The notes: generated by a model from the sequence alone, not told the origin. 64,000 bases of DNA from DATKJY01 sp964540105 (GCA_964540105.1 CAZILL010000001.1:186001-250000), one strand, 5' to 3'; positions 1 to 8,889 are shown, numbered from the stretch's first letter. Numbers and translations: made by a program.

Positions 1-897
1 ACTGCATCCCGCGAAGCGCTTGGTCGAAATGAGCGAGTGAATCTGTTCTACCGCCAAGTCCTGTCCGGATTGCAGGAGATCGAAAAGGTTCAATGATTCT
101 TCGGAAAAGAGGCAACTGTACAGTTTGCCGTCGCTGGTCAACCGGACACGATTACAGCTTTTGCAGAAAGGACGACTGACAGGACTAATGAAGCCAACCC
201 GAATCCGCAGATCTGTCGAGCGGTAGTAACGAGCTGCGGAAGAATCGGTCTGTTCGATGGGGGAGAGTTCGTAGGGAAGGCGAGAGATAAGGCTCTCGCT
301 GGATAGATAACCACGACTCTCGTGCGCTCGCAAAGAGGTCGGCATGTACTCAATAAACCTGATATCTACGCCTCGACTATCCGCAAATGTGATCAGTTCC
401 TCGACTTCGTCGTCATTGACACCCCTCATGACCACGCAGTTGAGCTTGACCGAGGCGATATACCGCTGGGCTGCGGTGATACCGTCCAAAACATTACTGA
501 GCCCGTCGGTTCCCGTAATGGCACGGAAGCGACCACTCCGAATCGTGTCCAGACTGATATTGACTGAATCCAGGCCGCTGTCGGCGAGGGTTGCGGCCTG
601 ACGAGCAAGAAGAAGCCCGTTGGTCGTCAAGCAGGTATGAATGCCGGCAGCACGACGCTTGGTAAGACTGATTGTCTCCGGTAACAATGTATACAAAGTG
701 GGTTCGCCGCCGGTGAAGCGTATCTTGCGAACTCCCAGGCCGCAGAGAAACGCGATGGCCGAGGCGAGCTTGACTGGATCCGCTTCGCTGTGTGTCGTCG
801 GCACACGAGAATCGACCGGCCGGCAGTAGCGGCAATTCAGATTGCAGGCAGTTAGGAGCGAGATGCGTAAGTACTCGATGCGATTCAGCGATTCCAT
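1..897 (-). CDS. moaA: GTP 3',8-cyclase MoaA (molybdopterin synthesis), C-terminus cut by window edge
   Basis: This radical SAM enzyme makes the first pterin intermediate of the molybdenum cofactor from GTP. I translated the minus strand from the ATG at 897. The first 299 codons are open to the window edge, so the C-terminus is missing. An N-terminal cluster motif CNLNCRYC sits near residues 18-25, followed by RFTGGEPT. The C-terminal MoaA signature FCKSCNRVRLTSDGKL, with a further Cys in YSCLF, binds the second 4Fe-4S cluster and separates MoaA from other radical SAM proteins. It diverges from the benzoyl-CoA reductase operon. A molybdenum hydroxylase (hcrCAB) and its maturation genes lie in that operon, so MoaA plausibly supplies its cofactor. 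Confidence 0.93.
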   Translation of the reverse strand, partial: MESLNRIEYLRISLLTACNLNCRYCRPVDSRVPTTHSEADPVKLASAIAFLCGLGVRKIRFTGGEPTLYTLLPETISLTKRRAAGIHTCLTTNGLLLARQAATLADSGLDSVNISLDTIRSGRFRAITGTDGLSNVLDGITAAQRYIASVKLNCVVMRGVNDDEVEELITFADSRGVDIRFIEYMPTSLRAHESRGYLSSESLISRLPYELSPIEQTDSSAARYYRSTDLRIRVGFISPVSRPFCKSCNRVRLTSDGKLYSCLFSEESLNLFDLLQSGQDLAVEQIHSLISTKRFAGCS

Positions 898-1328
898 GTC
901 AACCCTTATTCGTCAAAACGAGGGCGTCGGGCGGACCGACCGGTCCCCTGAGCCGGAATCAATATAATCGCTATCGCGTTTCCTGTAATCAGGAAATCCA
1001 ATTTCGTCGAAACTCCTGCCCTGTGACCGTCGTCACGCTGTCGGCAGCGGATAAACACACTCATTATAGTATAGTATTTACCGATTCTGCGACTTCTCGG
1101 ATAGATACGGGATCGACGCTAATAAACAGGGGATATCGAGTCTCCGTTTCGCTTGACTTATCCGGCCTTATATGTTCTCTTATTCCGAGTGCAAGCAGGT
1201 GCGATTTGTCCTGTGGAAAACCGCGGCGAACCCCACTTCTGCACACCGCTTTTGGTCTCGTTACTGGGAGATCCGTCGAGGAGTCTGACTTGGCGGATTA
1301 ACGTTTGGTATGAAAGCTGATTACTGAA
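898..1328. other. Divergent intergenic region between moaA and bcrC
   Basis: This 431-base stretch separates the two divergent units. Apart from the Crp/Fnr-like site and TATAGT boxes it holds no convincing gene. An open frame runs through it on the plus strand but has no recognisable product and overlaps moaA, so I do not call it. The leader between the candidate promoter and bcrC would be about 250 bases. Confidence 0.5.
1022..1075 (+). promoter_or_regulatory. Crp/Fnr-family operator and candidate -10 of the benzoyl-CoA reductase operon
   Basis: Bases 1022-1037 read TGTGA-CCGTCG-TCACG, which matches nine of the ten conserved positions of the Crp-type half sites TGTGA-N6-TCACA. A TATAGT box lies at 1065-1070 and overlaps a second copy at 1070-1075. 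This would place the operator centre about 47 bases upstream of a start near 1077. No good -35 box is visible, as expected for an activated promoter. Known benzoate operons are controlled by Fnr/Crp-family activators such as AadR, so the link is plausible but inferred. Confidence 0.45.
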
Positions 1329-2498
1329 ATGCAGTTCAGTACCTATCGACAAGCGATCGAATATACGCGAGAGTTGTTCGAAGACCTCTCATACGGCTAT
1401 CCCAAGCGATGGAAGGAGCAGGAGTCTTCGCGGCGTGTGATTGGATTCCTGCCGATCTACGTACCGCGCGAGATCATTCACGCGGCTGGTATGCTGCCGG
1501 TCGGTATCTTTGGGGCCGGCGATCGGATTCCGGTTGTTCGGGGGGATGCCTATTTTCAATCCTATATCTGCCACTTGCCGCGCACGGTCATCGAGCTTGG
1601 TTTGAATGGGAATCTCGACTGCATCGACGGTTACATCTTCCCTTCGATTTGCGACGTCATCCGTAATCTCTCAGGGATCTTTAAGCTGAAGTTCCCGGGG
1701 AAACTATCGCGCTATCTTGATTTCCCGCAGAATTTCGACCCGAAGGTTGGCGGTCTCTTCTATCGAAGCGAGCTCGAACGGCTTATGGATGAGTTAGCTG
1801 CGCTCAACGGGAAGCGTCCGGGAAAAACCGAGCTGAACCGATCGATCGGTCTGTACAACAAGAACCGACGGTTAGTGGAACAGCTTGATCAGGTTCGAGT
1901 GGAGAAGCCTCACCAGATGAGCGCGGTTGATTTCTACCTGCTGCGACGAGCGGCGAATCTGCTGTCGGTTGAGGATGGCAACACACTGCTGAAGGACGTA
2001 CTTGAGCTATCTGGTGATCTCTACGCGGAGGAAGAGGACAAGATTCGTGTCGTTGTAACCGGTTCGTTTTGCGAACAACCCCCGCTTGGTCTCATCAAGA
2101 CCATCGAGAACGCTGGATGCTACATTGTCGACGACGATTTTCAGATGGGTTTGACGTGGTTCTCGCGCGATATCCCCGATGACTCCGACGATCCCCTTGG
2201 GGCTTTGGTGACCAGCTATCTCGACAACCAAACCTACTCATCGGCGGTCTTCGAAGGGGAGTACGCCCGGGGAGAGATGCTCGTGAAACGGGTGCGAGAG
2301 CGGCGGGCTGACGGTGTGATCTTCTGCGCGCCGAGTTTCTGCGACCCTGCGCTTCTGGATCGCCCCATGCTGGAACGGGCGGTGAGCAAACATCACATCC
2401 GACATACCAGCTTTCAGTACCATGAGAACCTTGGGCAATTCCATGTCATCAAGGAGCAAGCCGGGACATTTGCCGATACCATCAAGCTCTGGGAGTAA
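1329..2498 (+). CDS. bcrC: Benzoyl-CoA reductase, subunit C (class I, ATP-dependent)
   Basis: This is one of the two catalytic subunits that bind the aryl-CoA and carry 4Fe-4S clusters for two-electron dearomatisation of benzoyl-CoA. The 389-residue protein belongs to the 2-hydroxyacyl-CoA dehydratase D family: it has an HAAGMLPVGIFGAGD segment near residue 50, and Cys residues in QSYICHL, NLDCIDGY, FPSICDVI, GSFCEQPP and IFCAPSFCDP. Length fits BcrC. It is the first gene of bcrCBAD, the same order as in Thauera aromatica, with bcrB starting 2 bases after its stop. The order with bcrB, bcrA and bcrD, and the downstream Had/Oah/Dch genes, decide the assignment over HgdB-type dehydratases. Start is ATG 1329, with only a weak ribosome site. 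Confidence 0.88.
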   Translation: MQFSTYRQAIEYTRELFEDLSYGYPKRWKEQESSRRVIGFLPIYVPREIIHAAGMLPVGIFGAGDRIPVVRGDAYFQSYICHLPRTVIELGLNGNLDCIDGYIFPSICDVIRNLSGIFKLKFPGKLSRYLDFPQNFDPKVGGLFYRSELERLMDELAALNGKRPGKTELNRSIGLYNKNRRLVEQLDQVRVEKPHQMSAVDFYLLRRAANLLSVEDGNTLLKDVLELSGDLYAEEEDKIRVVVTGSFCEQPPLGLIKTIENAGCYIVDDDFQMGLTWFSRDIPDDSDDPLGALVTSYLDNQTYSSAVFEGEYARGEMLVKRVRERRADGVIFCAPSFCDPALLDRPMLERAVSKHHIRHTSFQYHENLGQFHVIKEQAGTFADTIKLWE

Positions 2499-2500
2499 GT

Positions 2501-3805
2501 GTGGACGTTCAAAAAGAAAACAGCATGATCAAGCAGAAGCAGATGCTCGCCGAGCACTTTATGGAATTATCGCAAGTGCGGGAGATCGGACGCAAAGTGG
2601 TCTACACGTTTGTCCCGGGGAATCTGACCGAGCTCATTCATGCGTTCGACATGCTACCCGTCTACCCGGAGATCAACTCGCTTCAATCTGGCATGCGCAA
2701 GAAGTCCGATGAATACATCCGCGAAGCCGAGGACATGGGATATTCCGAAGATGTCTGTTCCTATGTCAAGTGCGACATCGGGATGATGCTTCAGGGGAAC
2801 ATCGGCCCAACCGGCCAGCAGCTTCCGCCTCCCGATCTCCTCCTGCTGAGCTACACGGGCTGTTTTGTATTCATGAAATGGTTCGAGAACCTGAAACATC
2901 TCTACCCCAATACTGAAATCGCGATGCTGCATATCCCGTACCAGGAATCGGGTCGAATCGAGCCGAGCGCGGTGCAGTATATTAAGGATCAGTTTGTTCG
3001 TGACGTCATCCCAAAATTCGAGAAAGTGAGCGGCAAGAAATTCGACATCGAGAAGCTTGGCGCTAAGCTGAATCTGGCGGCCCAGGCTGAAGACTTGCTC
3101 GTGGACATATTCAATGCCGCGCGTCATCGACCATCCCCCATCGACGCCTACTTTGGCGGAGTCTACTATATCGGACCGATCTTCACGGCCTTCCGCGGCA
3201 GCGAGGACTGCGTCGAGTACTATCGCGAACTGAAGCAGGAAGTCGACTTCCGAGTTGAGCATAAACTGGGACCGATCACACCGGACGGTTACCTGGCCAG
3301 GGAAAGGTTTCGACTTGTCGTCGAAGGGCCCCCCAACTGGACCCACTTCCGCGACTTCTGGAAAATGTTCTACGATCTGGGAGCGGTATTTGTGGGTTCG
3401 TCGTACACGAGAGTCGGCGGAGTCTACGACTACGGCTTTCGACATTCCTCAAAGGATCCACTGGGGAGTATGGCTGAGTACTGTCTGGGGTGCTACACGA
3501 ATCGCAATCTTCCGCAGCGAATCGATCTTCTGGAACGATTCATTCTTGACTACCACGCCGACGGATTGCTGGTGAATTCGATCAAGAGCTGTAATTCGTT
3601 TTCGGCAGGACAGTTGGTCATGATGCGTGATCTGGAGGAGCGGTTGGGGATACCGGTGGGGTTCATCGAAACCGATCTTGTCGATCCGCGCTACCATTCA
3701 TTCTCAAACATCAAGAATCGGCTTGATTCATTCTTTCAGATGCTGGAACAGCGCCAGACGATTCGGGTCGGCGACGATTCGTTATCGGACGACGTCGTAG
3801 CATAG
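2501..3805 (+). CDS. bcrB: Benzoyl-CoA reductase, subunit B (class I)
   Basis: Second catalytic subunit of the ATP-dependent benzoyl-CoA reductase, 434 residues from a GTG at 2501. ATG 2525 is an alternative start. Family features include NLTELIHAFDMLPVYPEIN near residue 40, the Cys pair in DVCSYVKCDIG near residue 87, a Cys in YTGCFVFMKWFENL and a late Cys in SIKSCNSFSAGQL. BcrB and BcrC together form the half of the complex that receives low-potential electrons from the activator half. The gene follows bcrC by 2 bases and precedes bcrA by 14, with GGGAG upstream of bcrA. The family is shared with 2-hydroxyacyl-CoA dehydratases, so the role rests on operon context as well as sequence. Confidence 0.88.
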   Translation: MDVQKENSMIKQKQMLAEHFMELSQVREIGRKVVYTFVPGNLTELIHAFDMLPVYPEINSLQSGMRKKSDEYIREAEDMGYSEDVCSYVKCDIGMMLQGNIGPTGQQLPPPDLLLLSYTGCFVFMKWFENLKHLYPNTEIAMLHIPYQESGRIEPSAVQYIKDQFVRDVIPKFEKVSGKKFDIEKLGAKLNLAAQAEDLLVDIFNAARHRPSPIDAYFGGVYYIGPIFTAFRGSEDCVEYYRELKQEVDFRVEHKLGPITPDGYLARERFRLVVEGPPNWTHFRDFWKMFYDLGAVFVGSSYTRVGGVYDYGFRHSSKDPLGSMAEYCLGCYTNRNLPQRIDLLERFILDYHADGLLVNSIKSCNSFSAGQLVMMRDLEERLGIPVGFIETDLVDPRYHSFSNIKNRLDSFFQMLEQRQTIRVGDDSLSDDVVA

Positions 3806-3819
3806 TACGGGAGTGTGGG

Positions 3820-5112
3820 ATGAAAGTCTTTCTGGGCATTGATCTGGGTTCGACAACCTCGAAGGCCGTCATGGTTGACTCGGCCGGTGATATCATCGGG
3901 CGCGGGATCACCAACACCCGCTCAGACTACGCCGTGGCAGCCCGGTTGGCGCAGATGGAGGCGGAGTTCAGCTCCAGATTTACTCTTCTTCACCGTGCGT
4001 TGAAGGAATCGAGCAGCAACGGATTCGATTGGGACGTGCTCTTCCCGCTGCTCGAGAATCGGTTCCAGTACCTGCAATTCGAACATCGTTTCGATCAACT
4101 GCGAGAGGTCATGGCCCGGAACATCGAGCAGATTGCCAGTCCAACGCTGCGCACACAGATGTCCGAACTGTTTCCCAAGGCGGTTCAGGCCGTGCGAACC
4201 GATGCACGAGAACGGTTTCTGAACAGCGAGGTGTCGGCCACTTCGCAGTTCTTCCGAGATCTGTTCAGTTCCGCGTACATGAAACAGATCAGCGCCGTCG
4301 AGGCAGGCCTGTTTGATCAGATGGTGGCGCTCTATGATCGCTCGATCAATCCTGTTGAGAACCGGGAGATCAGCTTCGACTTCGCGGAATTAGTTGTTCA
4401 GGCGTTGAAACTACTGCCCGACGACCTGGTCCAATCCGCTTCCCAGATCGAGACCTATCTGAACCGGATTGCCTCTATCGACCTCAAACCGTCGGATTAT
4501 GTCGGGACCGGCTACGGGCGCCAACTATTGCCCTTCGAGCAGCAACATATCAAGTCCGAGATTCTCTGCCACGCGATGGGCGCGCATGCCTGTTTCCCGA
4601 ATACGCGCACCGTGCTGGACATCGGTGGACAGGACACAAAAGCAATTCAGGTCGACCAATACGGACTCGTGACGAGCTTTCAAATGAATGATCGCTGTGC
4701 CGCCGGATGCGGGCGGTATCTGGGTTACATTGCCGATGAGATGAGTATGAGTGTGGGGGAGTTGGGGCCGATGGCGATGAAGGCCACGCACGAGGCAAAC
4801 ATCTGCAGCACCTGCACGGTCTTTGCCGGCGCGGAACTCCGCGAATATCTGAATCTTGGAGAGAAGAAAGAGAATATCCTGGCAGGTTTGCACCGGGCGA
4901 TAGTCCAGCGCGCGTTTGCGCTCTTGGCGCGCTCGGGTGGCGTGCGCAACGAACTAACGTTCACCGGCGGCGTGGCGCGCAATCCGGCCATTGTGAAGTA
5001 TGTCGGCCAGATGGTGCTGAGCAATTACGGCGCTGTGACGATCAACAATCATCATGATTCCATTTTCATGGGGGCGCTGGGCGCGTCCCTCTTTGCAGCG
5101 AGGCGGAAATGA
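3820..5112 (+). CDS. bcrA: Benzoyl-CoA reductase, ATP-binding activator subunit A
   Basis: ASKHA-fold ATPase subunit that couples ATP hydrolysis to electron transfer into BcrB/BcrC. The 430-residue protein opens with the phosphate-binding loop GIDLGSTTSKAVMVD, has the second nucleotide motif LDIGGQDTKAIQVD near 267, and carries the bridging-cluster cysteines C293 (in NDRCAAGCG) and C332 (in CSTCTVFAG). These are 39 residues apart, as in the HgdC activator. A helical insertion of about 150 residues between residues 45 and 225 makes it longer than a plain activator and matches the long A subunit of the Thauera/Rhodopseudomonas type. It overlaps bcrD by 4 bases. Confidence 0.9.
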   Translation: MKVFLGIDLGSTTSKAVMVDSAGDIIGRGITNTRSDYAVAARLAQMEAEFSSRFTLLHRALKESSSNGFDWDVLFPLLENRFQYLQFEHRFDQLREVMARNIEQIASPTLRTQMSELFPKAVQAVRTDARERFLNSEVSATSQFFRDLFSSAYMKQISAVEAGLFDQMVALYDRSINPVENREISFDFAELVVQALKLLPDDLVQSASQIETYLNRIASIDLKPSDYVGTGYGRQLLPFEQQHIKSEILCHAMGAHACFPNTRTVLDIGGQDTKAIQVDQYGLVTSFQMNDRCAAGCGRYLGYIADEMSMSVGELGPMAMKATHEANICSTCTVFAGAELREYLNLGEKKENILAGLHRAIVQRAFALLARSGGVRNELTFTGGVARNPAIVKYVGQMVLSNYGAVTINNHHDSIFMGALGASLFAARRK

Positions 5113-5936
5113 AGTCGAATTCACTGACGTTGGGCATCGATGTCGGCAGCAGTTTCATCAAGATGGCCCTCGTTGATTACAACGAACACCCCAACGTGAT
5201 TGAGATTGTCAATGAGCGCATTCGCCGCCGCAACCCGGCGCATGTCATCGAGCATTCCCTGGAGCGCCTGCTCGAAAAACACGGCCTGCTCTATGACGAC
5301 CTGCTCTATGTGGCCTCGACCGGCGAAGGGGAACTGGTGCCACGCAAGCGCGGGCACTTCTACAGCATGACCACCCATGCGCGAGGGGCCTATCACTATC
5401 ACCCCGAAGCGCGAACCGTTGTTGATATGGGCGCGCTGTTTTGCCGGGTGATGTCGCTTGACGGAGCGAGAGTGCGCAACTACGCCATGACCGGCCAGTG
5501 TGCATCGGGGTCGGGGCAATTTCTCGAGAATATCACGCGCTATCTCGGCGTGACGATTGATGAAGTCGGCCCGAAGTCGCTGACCTCGACCAACCCGGCC
5601 CAGACCAGCGGCATTTGTGCCGTACTGGCTGAGACCGACGTGATCAATATGGTCTCGAAAGGGATTCCCACAGCGGACATTATCAAGGGGATTCACCTCT
5701 CGATCGCGGGAAGGATAATCCAACTGCTGAGTCGCTTCAAGGCGGAGTCACCGGTCGTATTGACGGGCGGAATGGCCCAGGATGTTGGTCTGGTCGCTGC
5801 CCTTGAGCAGCAAAGCCGCGACCGAAACTTGAATCTCACCCTGCTTGCCGGCAAAGACTGTGTGGCGGCCGGGGCAATCGGGGCCGCTTTGTGGGGTGGG
5901 TTTCGACACTTCCGACTGCTGGAGACGGCGGGATGA
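5109..5936 (+). CDS. bcrD: Benzoyl-CoA reductase, ATP-binding activator subunit D
   Basis: Partner of BcrA in the heterodimeric activator, which shares one 4Fe-4S cluster across the interface. The 275 residues match the compact BcrD/BadG size. Visible motifs are GIDVGSSFIKMALVD at the N-terminus, VVDMGALFCRVMSLDG near 104, C131 in GQCASGSGQF and C170 in SGICAVLAETDVI (again 39 apart), and VVLTGGMAQD near the C-terminus. It starts inside the end of bcrA (ATGA-type overlap), and its own stop overlaps the next gene by 4 bases, so the whole block is probably translated as one coupled unit. Confidence 0.9.
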   Translation: MKSNSLTLGIDVGSSFIKMALVDYNEHPNVIEIVNERIRRRNPAHVIEHSLERLLEKHGLLYDDLLYVASTGEGELVPRKRGHFYSMTTHARGAYHYHPEARTVVDMGALFCRVMSLDGARVRNYAMTGQCASGSGQFLENITRYLGVTIDEVGPKSLTSTNPAQTSGICAVLAETDVINMVSKGIPTADIIKGIHLSIAGRIIQLLSRFKAESPVVLTGGMAQDVGLVAALEQQSRDRNLNLTLLAGKDCVAAGAIGAALWGGFRHFRLLETAG

Positions 5937-7660
5937 CATCAGAGAGAATCTGGCGTGGCGAGCAGGCGCTTCCTGCCTGTCCGCGAAATCTCGCGGAGAT
6001 GCTCAATGCGAATGTCGCGGAGTTTGCCGACCGACCTCTCTTTCAGCACGTAGTTAACGGATCCTACGCTGCACTGACCTGGCGTGAATTTCAGGCAGAT
6101 ATATCGCGGATACAGGCAGCCTTGGTCGCCCACGGTCTTCATCGAAACGATCGCGTGGCGATTCTTTCCCCCAATCGCAAAGAGATGCTGGAGATGGAAC
6201 TATCCATCATGTCGATGGGAGCTGTTGCGGTTCCGATCTTCGCCGGTTACCCTGCTACGGCGGCCAAAACTCTGGTGGACTTCTGCGAGCCGAGCATGAT
6301 TGTGGTCGCCGATACCGAACAGTATCTGAAGCTGGGGGCGCCCGAAAAGTTTCAGCGTGTTATTCACTTCGACCAGTTGACCTGCCCGATCGGAAGCAAC
6401 TGTGTGGCACTGGCGACGCTTGTCAGCCAGTCGAGCGCTTCCCAAGCGATTGCCGGCTCGGAAGTGGAACCTGACTCCGTGTGTCTTATGATGTATACGT
6501 CGGGAACGATGGGACGTCCGAAATTAGTCCAACTGAGGCACTCGAACATTCTTTCCCAGCAGGCGGCGATGCGGGGGCTATGGAAGCTGGATCAGAACGA
6601 TCGCTTTCTTTCGTACCTCCCCTGGCATCACAGTTTCGGAGGGATTTACGAAAAGTATGCGGCGCTGTACAACGGGGCAGTCCTGTCGCTCGAACATGGC
6701 TACGGCAAGCAGATCGATCTCCTTCTGGAAAACTGGAAGCGAGTAAGGCCGACTGTCTTCTTCAGTGTCCCGCGCATATACCAACAGATCGCCACACAAG
6801 TACTGCAGAATCCGGAACTCGGAAGAGTGATATTCCATGACGAACTGCGGTTCGTGTTCACCGCGGCGGCCCCGCTGAAGAAATCTCTCTCCGAAATGTA
6901 TGAGGAGCGGGGGATTCCGGTTTATGAGGGCTGGGGGCTGACCGAAACATCGCCGTGTTGTACGACCACCGATCCGAGCGTACCTCGCGCACCGGGCGTC
7001 GTAGGAAAGCCGATAGCAGGAGTCTCGATCAGGATCGCGGCCGACGGCGAAATTCTTGTACAGGGACCAAATGTCATGCTGGGGTATTTCAAGGATGCTG
7101 AAGCAACCGAACGGGTTCTTTCCCCCGACGGTTGGTTTGCCACCGGCGATGTCGGCGAGTTCACTGAGACCGGACTGAGGCTCATTTCGCGCAAAGATCG
7201 CATTTTCAAGCTGAGCAACGCGGAGAAAATGATCCCCACCGAAGTTGAGAATCTCATCGTTGATGACTGCTGCTTTCTCTCGCACGCTTTTGTGACCGGA
7301 AACGGGCGGGACTATCCGGTGGTGCTTCTGTTTCCCAACAAGGCGATGTTCGAGCAGAAACCTGATCCTTCGCGCCTGAAGCCGGGGTGTGATTGCCCCA
7401 GCGGACCGAAAGATCTGGCCTACTGCCTGACCAATTGTATGAAGAAGCTGAACGAGAAGATCGATCCTAAGTTTGCCCGTCCACAGGCGGCCATGCTTCT
7501 CGATCACGAGTTGTCGATCGAAAACGAAGAACTGACACCGTCGATGAAGCTGGCTCCGAATGTAGTCGGACAAATATTCAAGGCGCGCATCGAGCGTTTG
7601 TACGGCGAAGGAGAAGTTGATGACGCCGAGGATGTCTACATCCTGAACCTGGAGCAATGA
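5933..7660 (+). CDS. Acyl-CoA ligase (AMP-forming), candidate aromatic or hydroxy-acid activating enzyme
   Basis: Adenylate-forming ligase that would join a carboxylic acid to CoA using ATP. I start it at ATG 5933 (575 residues) because this makes an ATGA overlap with bcrD; an in-frame start 42 bases earlier also exists. Motifs: MMYTSGTMGRPKLVQL (P-loop, A3), YEGWGLTETSP (A5), GWFATGDVGEF (A7) and ISRKDRIFKLSNAEKM (A8), with an unusual Cys-rich GCDCPSGPKDLAYCLTNC segment near residue 485. Overall it resembles long-chain or FadD15-like ligases more than classical BadA benzoate-CoA ligase, so the substrate is open. Position between bcrD and a second dehydratase-type gene suggests benzoate, 4-hydroxybenzoate or an aryl/alicyclic acid. 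Confidence 0.8.
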   Translation: MTSERIWRGEQALPACPRNLAEMLNANVAEFADRPLFQHVVNGSYAALTWREFQADISRIQAALVAHGLHRNDRVAILSPNRKEMLEMELSIMSMGAVAVPIFAGYPATAAKTLVDFCEPSMIVVADTEQYLKLGAPEKFQRVIHFDQLTCPIGSNCVALATLVSQSSASQAIAGSEVEPDSVCLMMYTSGTMGRPKLVQLRHSNILSQQAAMRGLWKLDQNDRFLSYLPWHHSFGGIYEKYAALYNGAVLSLEHGYGKQIDLLLENWKRVRPTVFFSVPRIYQQIATQVLQNPELGRVIFHDELRFVFTAAAPLKKSLSEMYEERGIPVYEGWGLTETSPCCTTTDPSVPRAPGVVGKPIAGVSIRIAADGEILVQGPNVMLGYFKDAEATERVLSPDGWFATGDVGEFTETGLRLISRKDRIFKLSNAEKMIPTEVENLIVDDCCFLSHAFVTGNGRDYPVVLLFPNKAMFEQKPDPSRLKPGCDCPSGPKDLAYCLTNCMKKLNEKIDPKFARPQAAMLLDHELSIENEELTPSMKLAPNVVGQIFKARIERLYGEGEVDDAEDVYILNLEQ

Positions 7661-8865
7661 TGGCGCGACTACGTTCACAGGAAAAGCTCAAGTCACTCCT
7701 CGCGGGGTATTTCAAAGGGATGAAATCGCCATTGGCGTGGTGCACAAGCGCGGGCCCGGCGGAGATTCTGAGAGCGCTGGGCTTTGAAGTGTACTTTCCG
7801 GAAAACCACGGCGCTCTGCTTGGGGCATCGCGCACGGCGGCAAAATATATCCCACGCGCTCATCAGGCGGGATATGGACCGGAAATCTGCTCGTACCTGA
7901 CGGCCGATATCGGCGCCTATCTGATGGGAGAAACGCCGCTAAAGGAAGCGTACGGGCTGAACGCGATCCCGAAGCCGGATCTGATTGTGTACAACACCAA
8001 CCAGTGCCGGGAGGTGGCCGATTGGTTCGCTTTCTTCGGGAAGGAATTCTCGTGCCCGGTAGTCGGGATCAACCCTCCGCGCCACCTTGATGAAGTCTCT
8101 GCTGCCGACGTGCGGCTGGTAGTATCGCAATTCGAAAAACTGATTGCTGTCGGGGAAGAAGTGATCGGCCGTCGTCTTGATCCCTCACGCCTGGCTGAGA
8201 CCGTGCGGCTGAGTGGGTTGGCGTCGGAATGCTGGAAGCAAGTATTGGCGACCGCAAAGCACAGGCCGACGCCGCTGACGTTCTGGGATGGCACGATCCT
8301 GATGGCGCCGATCGTTATTCTTCGAGGCACTCAACTCTGCCTCGATTTCTATCGCGAAGCGCTGGCGGAGTTGGAGAGTATGGCGAAACGTGACGAAGGC
8401 GCAGTGCCGAAGGAACGAGTGCGCATCTTCTGGGAGGGAATGCCGATCTGGCCCAGGCTGCGGGCGTTTTCGGAGTTATTCGCCGAGAATCATGCGGCGG
8501 TCGTGGCGTCGACGTACTGCAACAGCTGGGTGTTCGATCACTTTGACACGCAGAATCCGCTCGAATCGATGGCATATGATTATACTCAGATCTTTATCAA
8601 TCGGAGTGAGCACGCGAAACTGGAGATGCTCAAGGGGTTCGTGCGTGATTTTGCCATCGACGGCGTCATCTTTCACGATTCGAAGACCTGTTTCAACAAT
8701 GCGAATTGCCGATTCGGAATGCCCGATCGCCTGCGGCATGAGACCGGACTTGCAACGCTGACGATCAACGGTGACCTCAACGATGTACGATTCTTCTCTG
8801 ACGGACAGGCTCGAACACGGTTCGAGACGTTCGTTGAGCAATTGAAAGAAAGCAGGAACGCCTGA
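7657..8865 (+). CDS. Single-subunit HgdB/BcrB-like iron-sulfur protein (2-hydroxyacyl-CoA dehydratase family)
   Basis: A third member of the dehydratase D family, 402 residues, distinct from the bcrB and bcrC products. It has WCTSAGPAEILRALGFEVYF with C29, GYGPEICSYLTADIG with C78, and NTNQCREVADWF with C117, the three Cys positions typical of one 4Fe-4S-binding subunit, plus TYCNSWVF and DSKTCFNNANC later. No second catalytic subunit is adjacent, while an activase lies two genes downstream, so the likely form is a homodimer, as in YjiM/YjiL-like or double-cubane-cluster proteins. It overlaps the ligase gene by 4 bases. It could be a 2-hydroxyacyl-CoA dehydratase, an extra aryl-CoA reductase component or an ATP-driven electron donor. 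The family is certain, the reaction is not. Confidence 0.8.
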   Translation: MMARLRSQEKLKSLLAGYFKGMKSPLAWCTSAGPAEILRALGFEVYFPENHGALLGASRTAAKYIPRAHQAGYGPEICSYLTADIGAYLMGETPLKEAYGLNAIPKPDLIVYNTNQCREVADWFAFFGKEFSCPVVGINPPRHLDEVSAADVRLVVSQFEKLIAVGEEVIGRRLDPSRLAETVRLSGLASECWKQVLATAKHRPTPLTFWDGTILMAPIVILRGTQLCLDFYREALAELESMAKRDEGAVPKERVRIFWEGMPIWPRLRAFSELFAENHAAVVASTYCNSWVFDHFDTQNPLESMAYDYTQIFINRSEHAKLEMLKGFVRDFAIDGVIFHDSKTCFNNANCRFGMPDRLRHETGLATLTINGDLNDVRFFSDGQARTRFETFVEQLKESRNA

Positions 8866-8889
8866 TAATCGAAGTTGGGAGCGAAGAGT

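Noticed and set aside
792..1301. Plus-strand open frame (169 aa) across the moaA/bcrC gap
   Set aside because: Overlaps the moaA coding start, has no recognisable features and would cover the promoter region.
2654..3445. Minus-strand open frame (263 aa) inside bcrB
   Set aside because: Shadow of bcrB with typical sense-strand codon bias; the sense product has full family motifs.
6578..7678. Minus-strand open frame (366 aa) inside the acyl-CoA ligase gene
   Set aside because: Shadow frame; product shows no recognisable domain and conflicts with an intact ligase.
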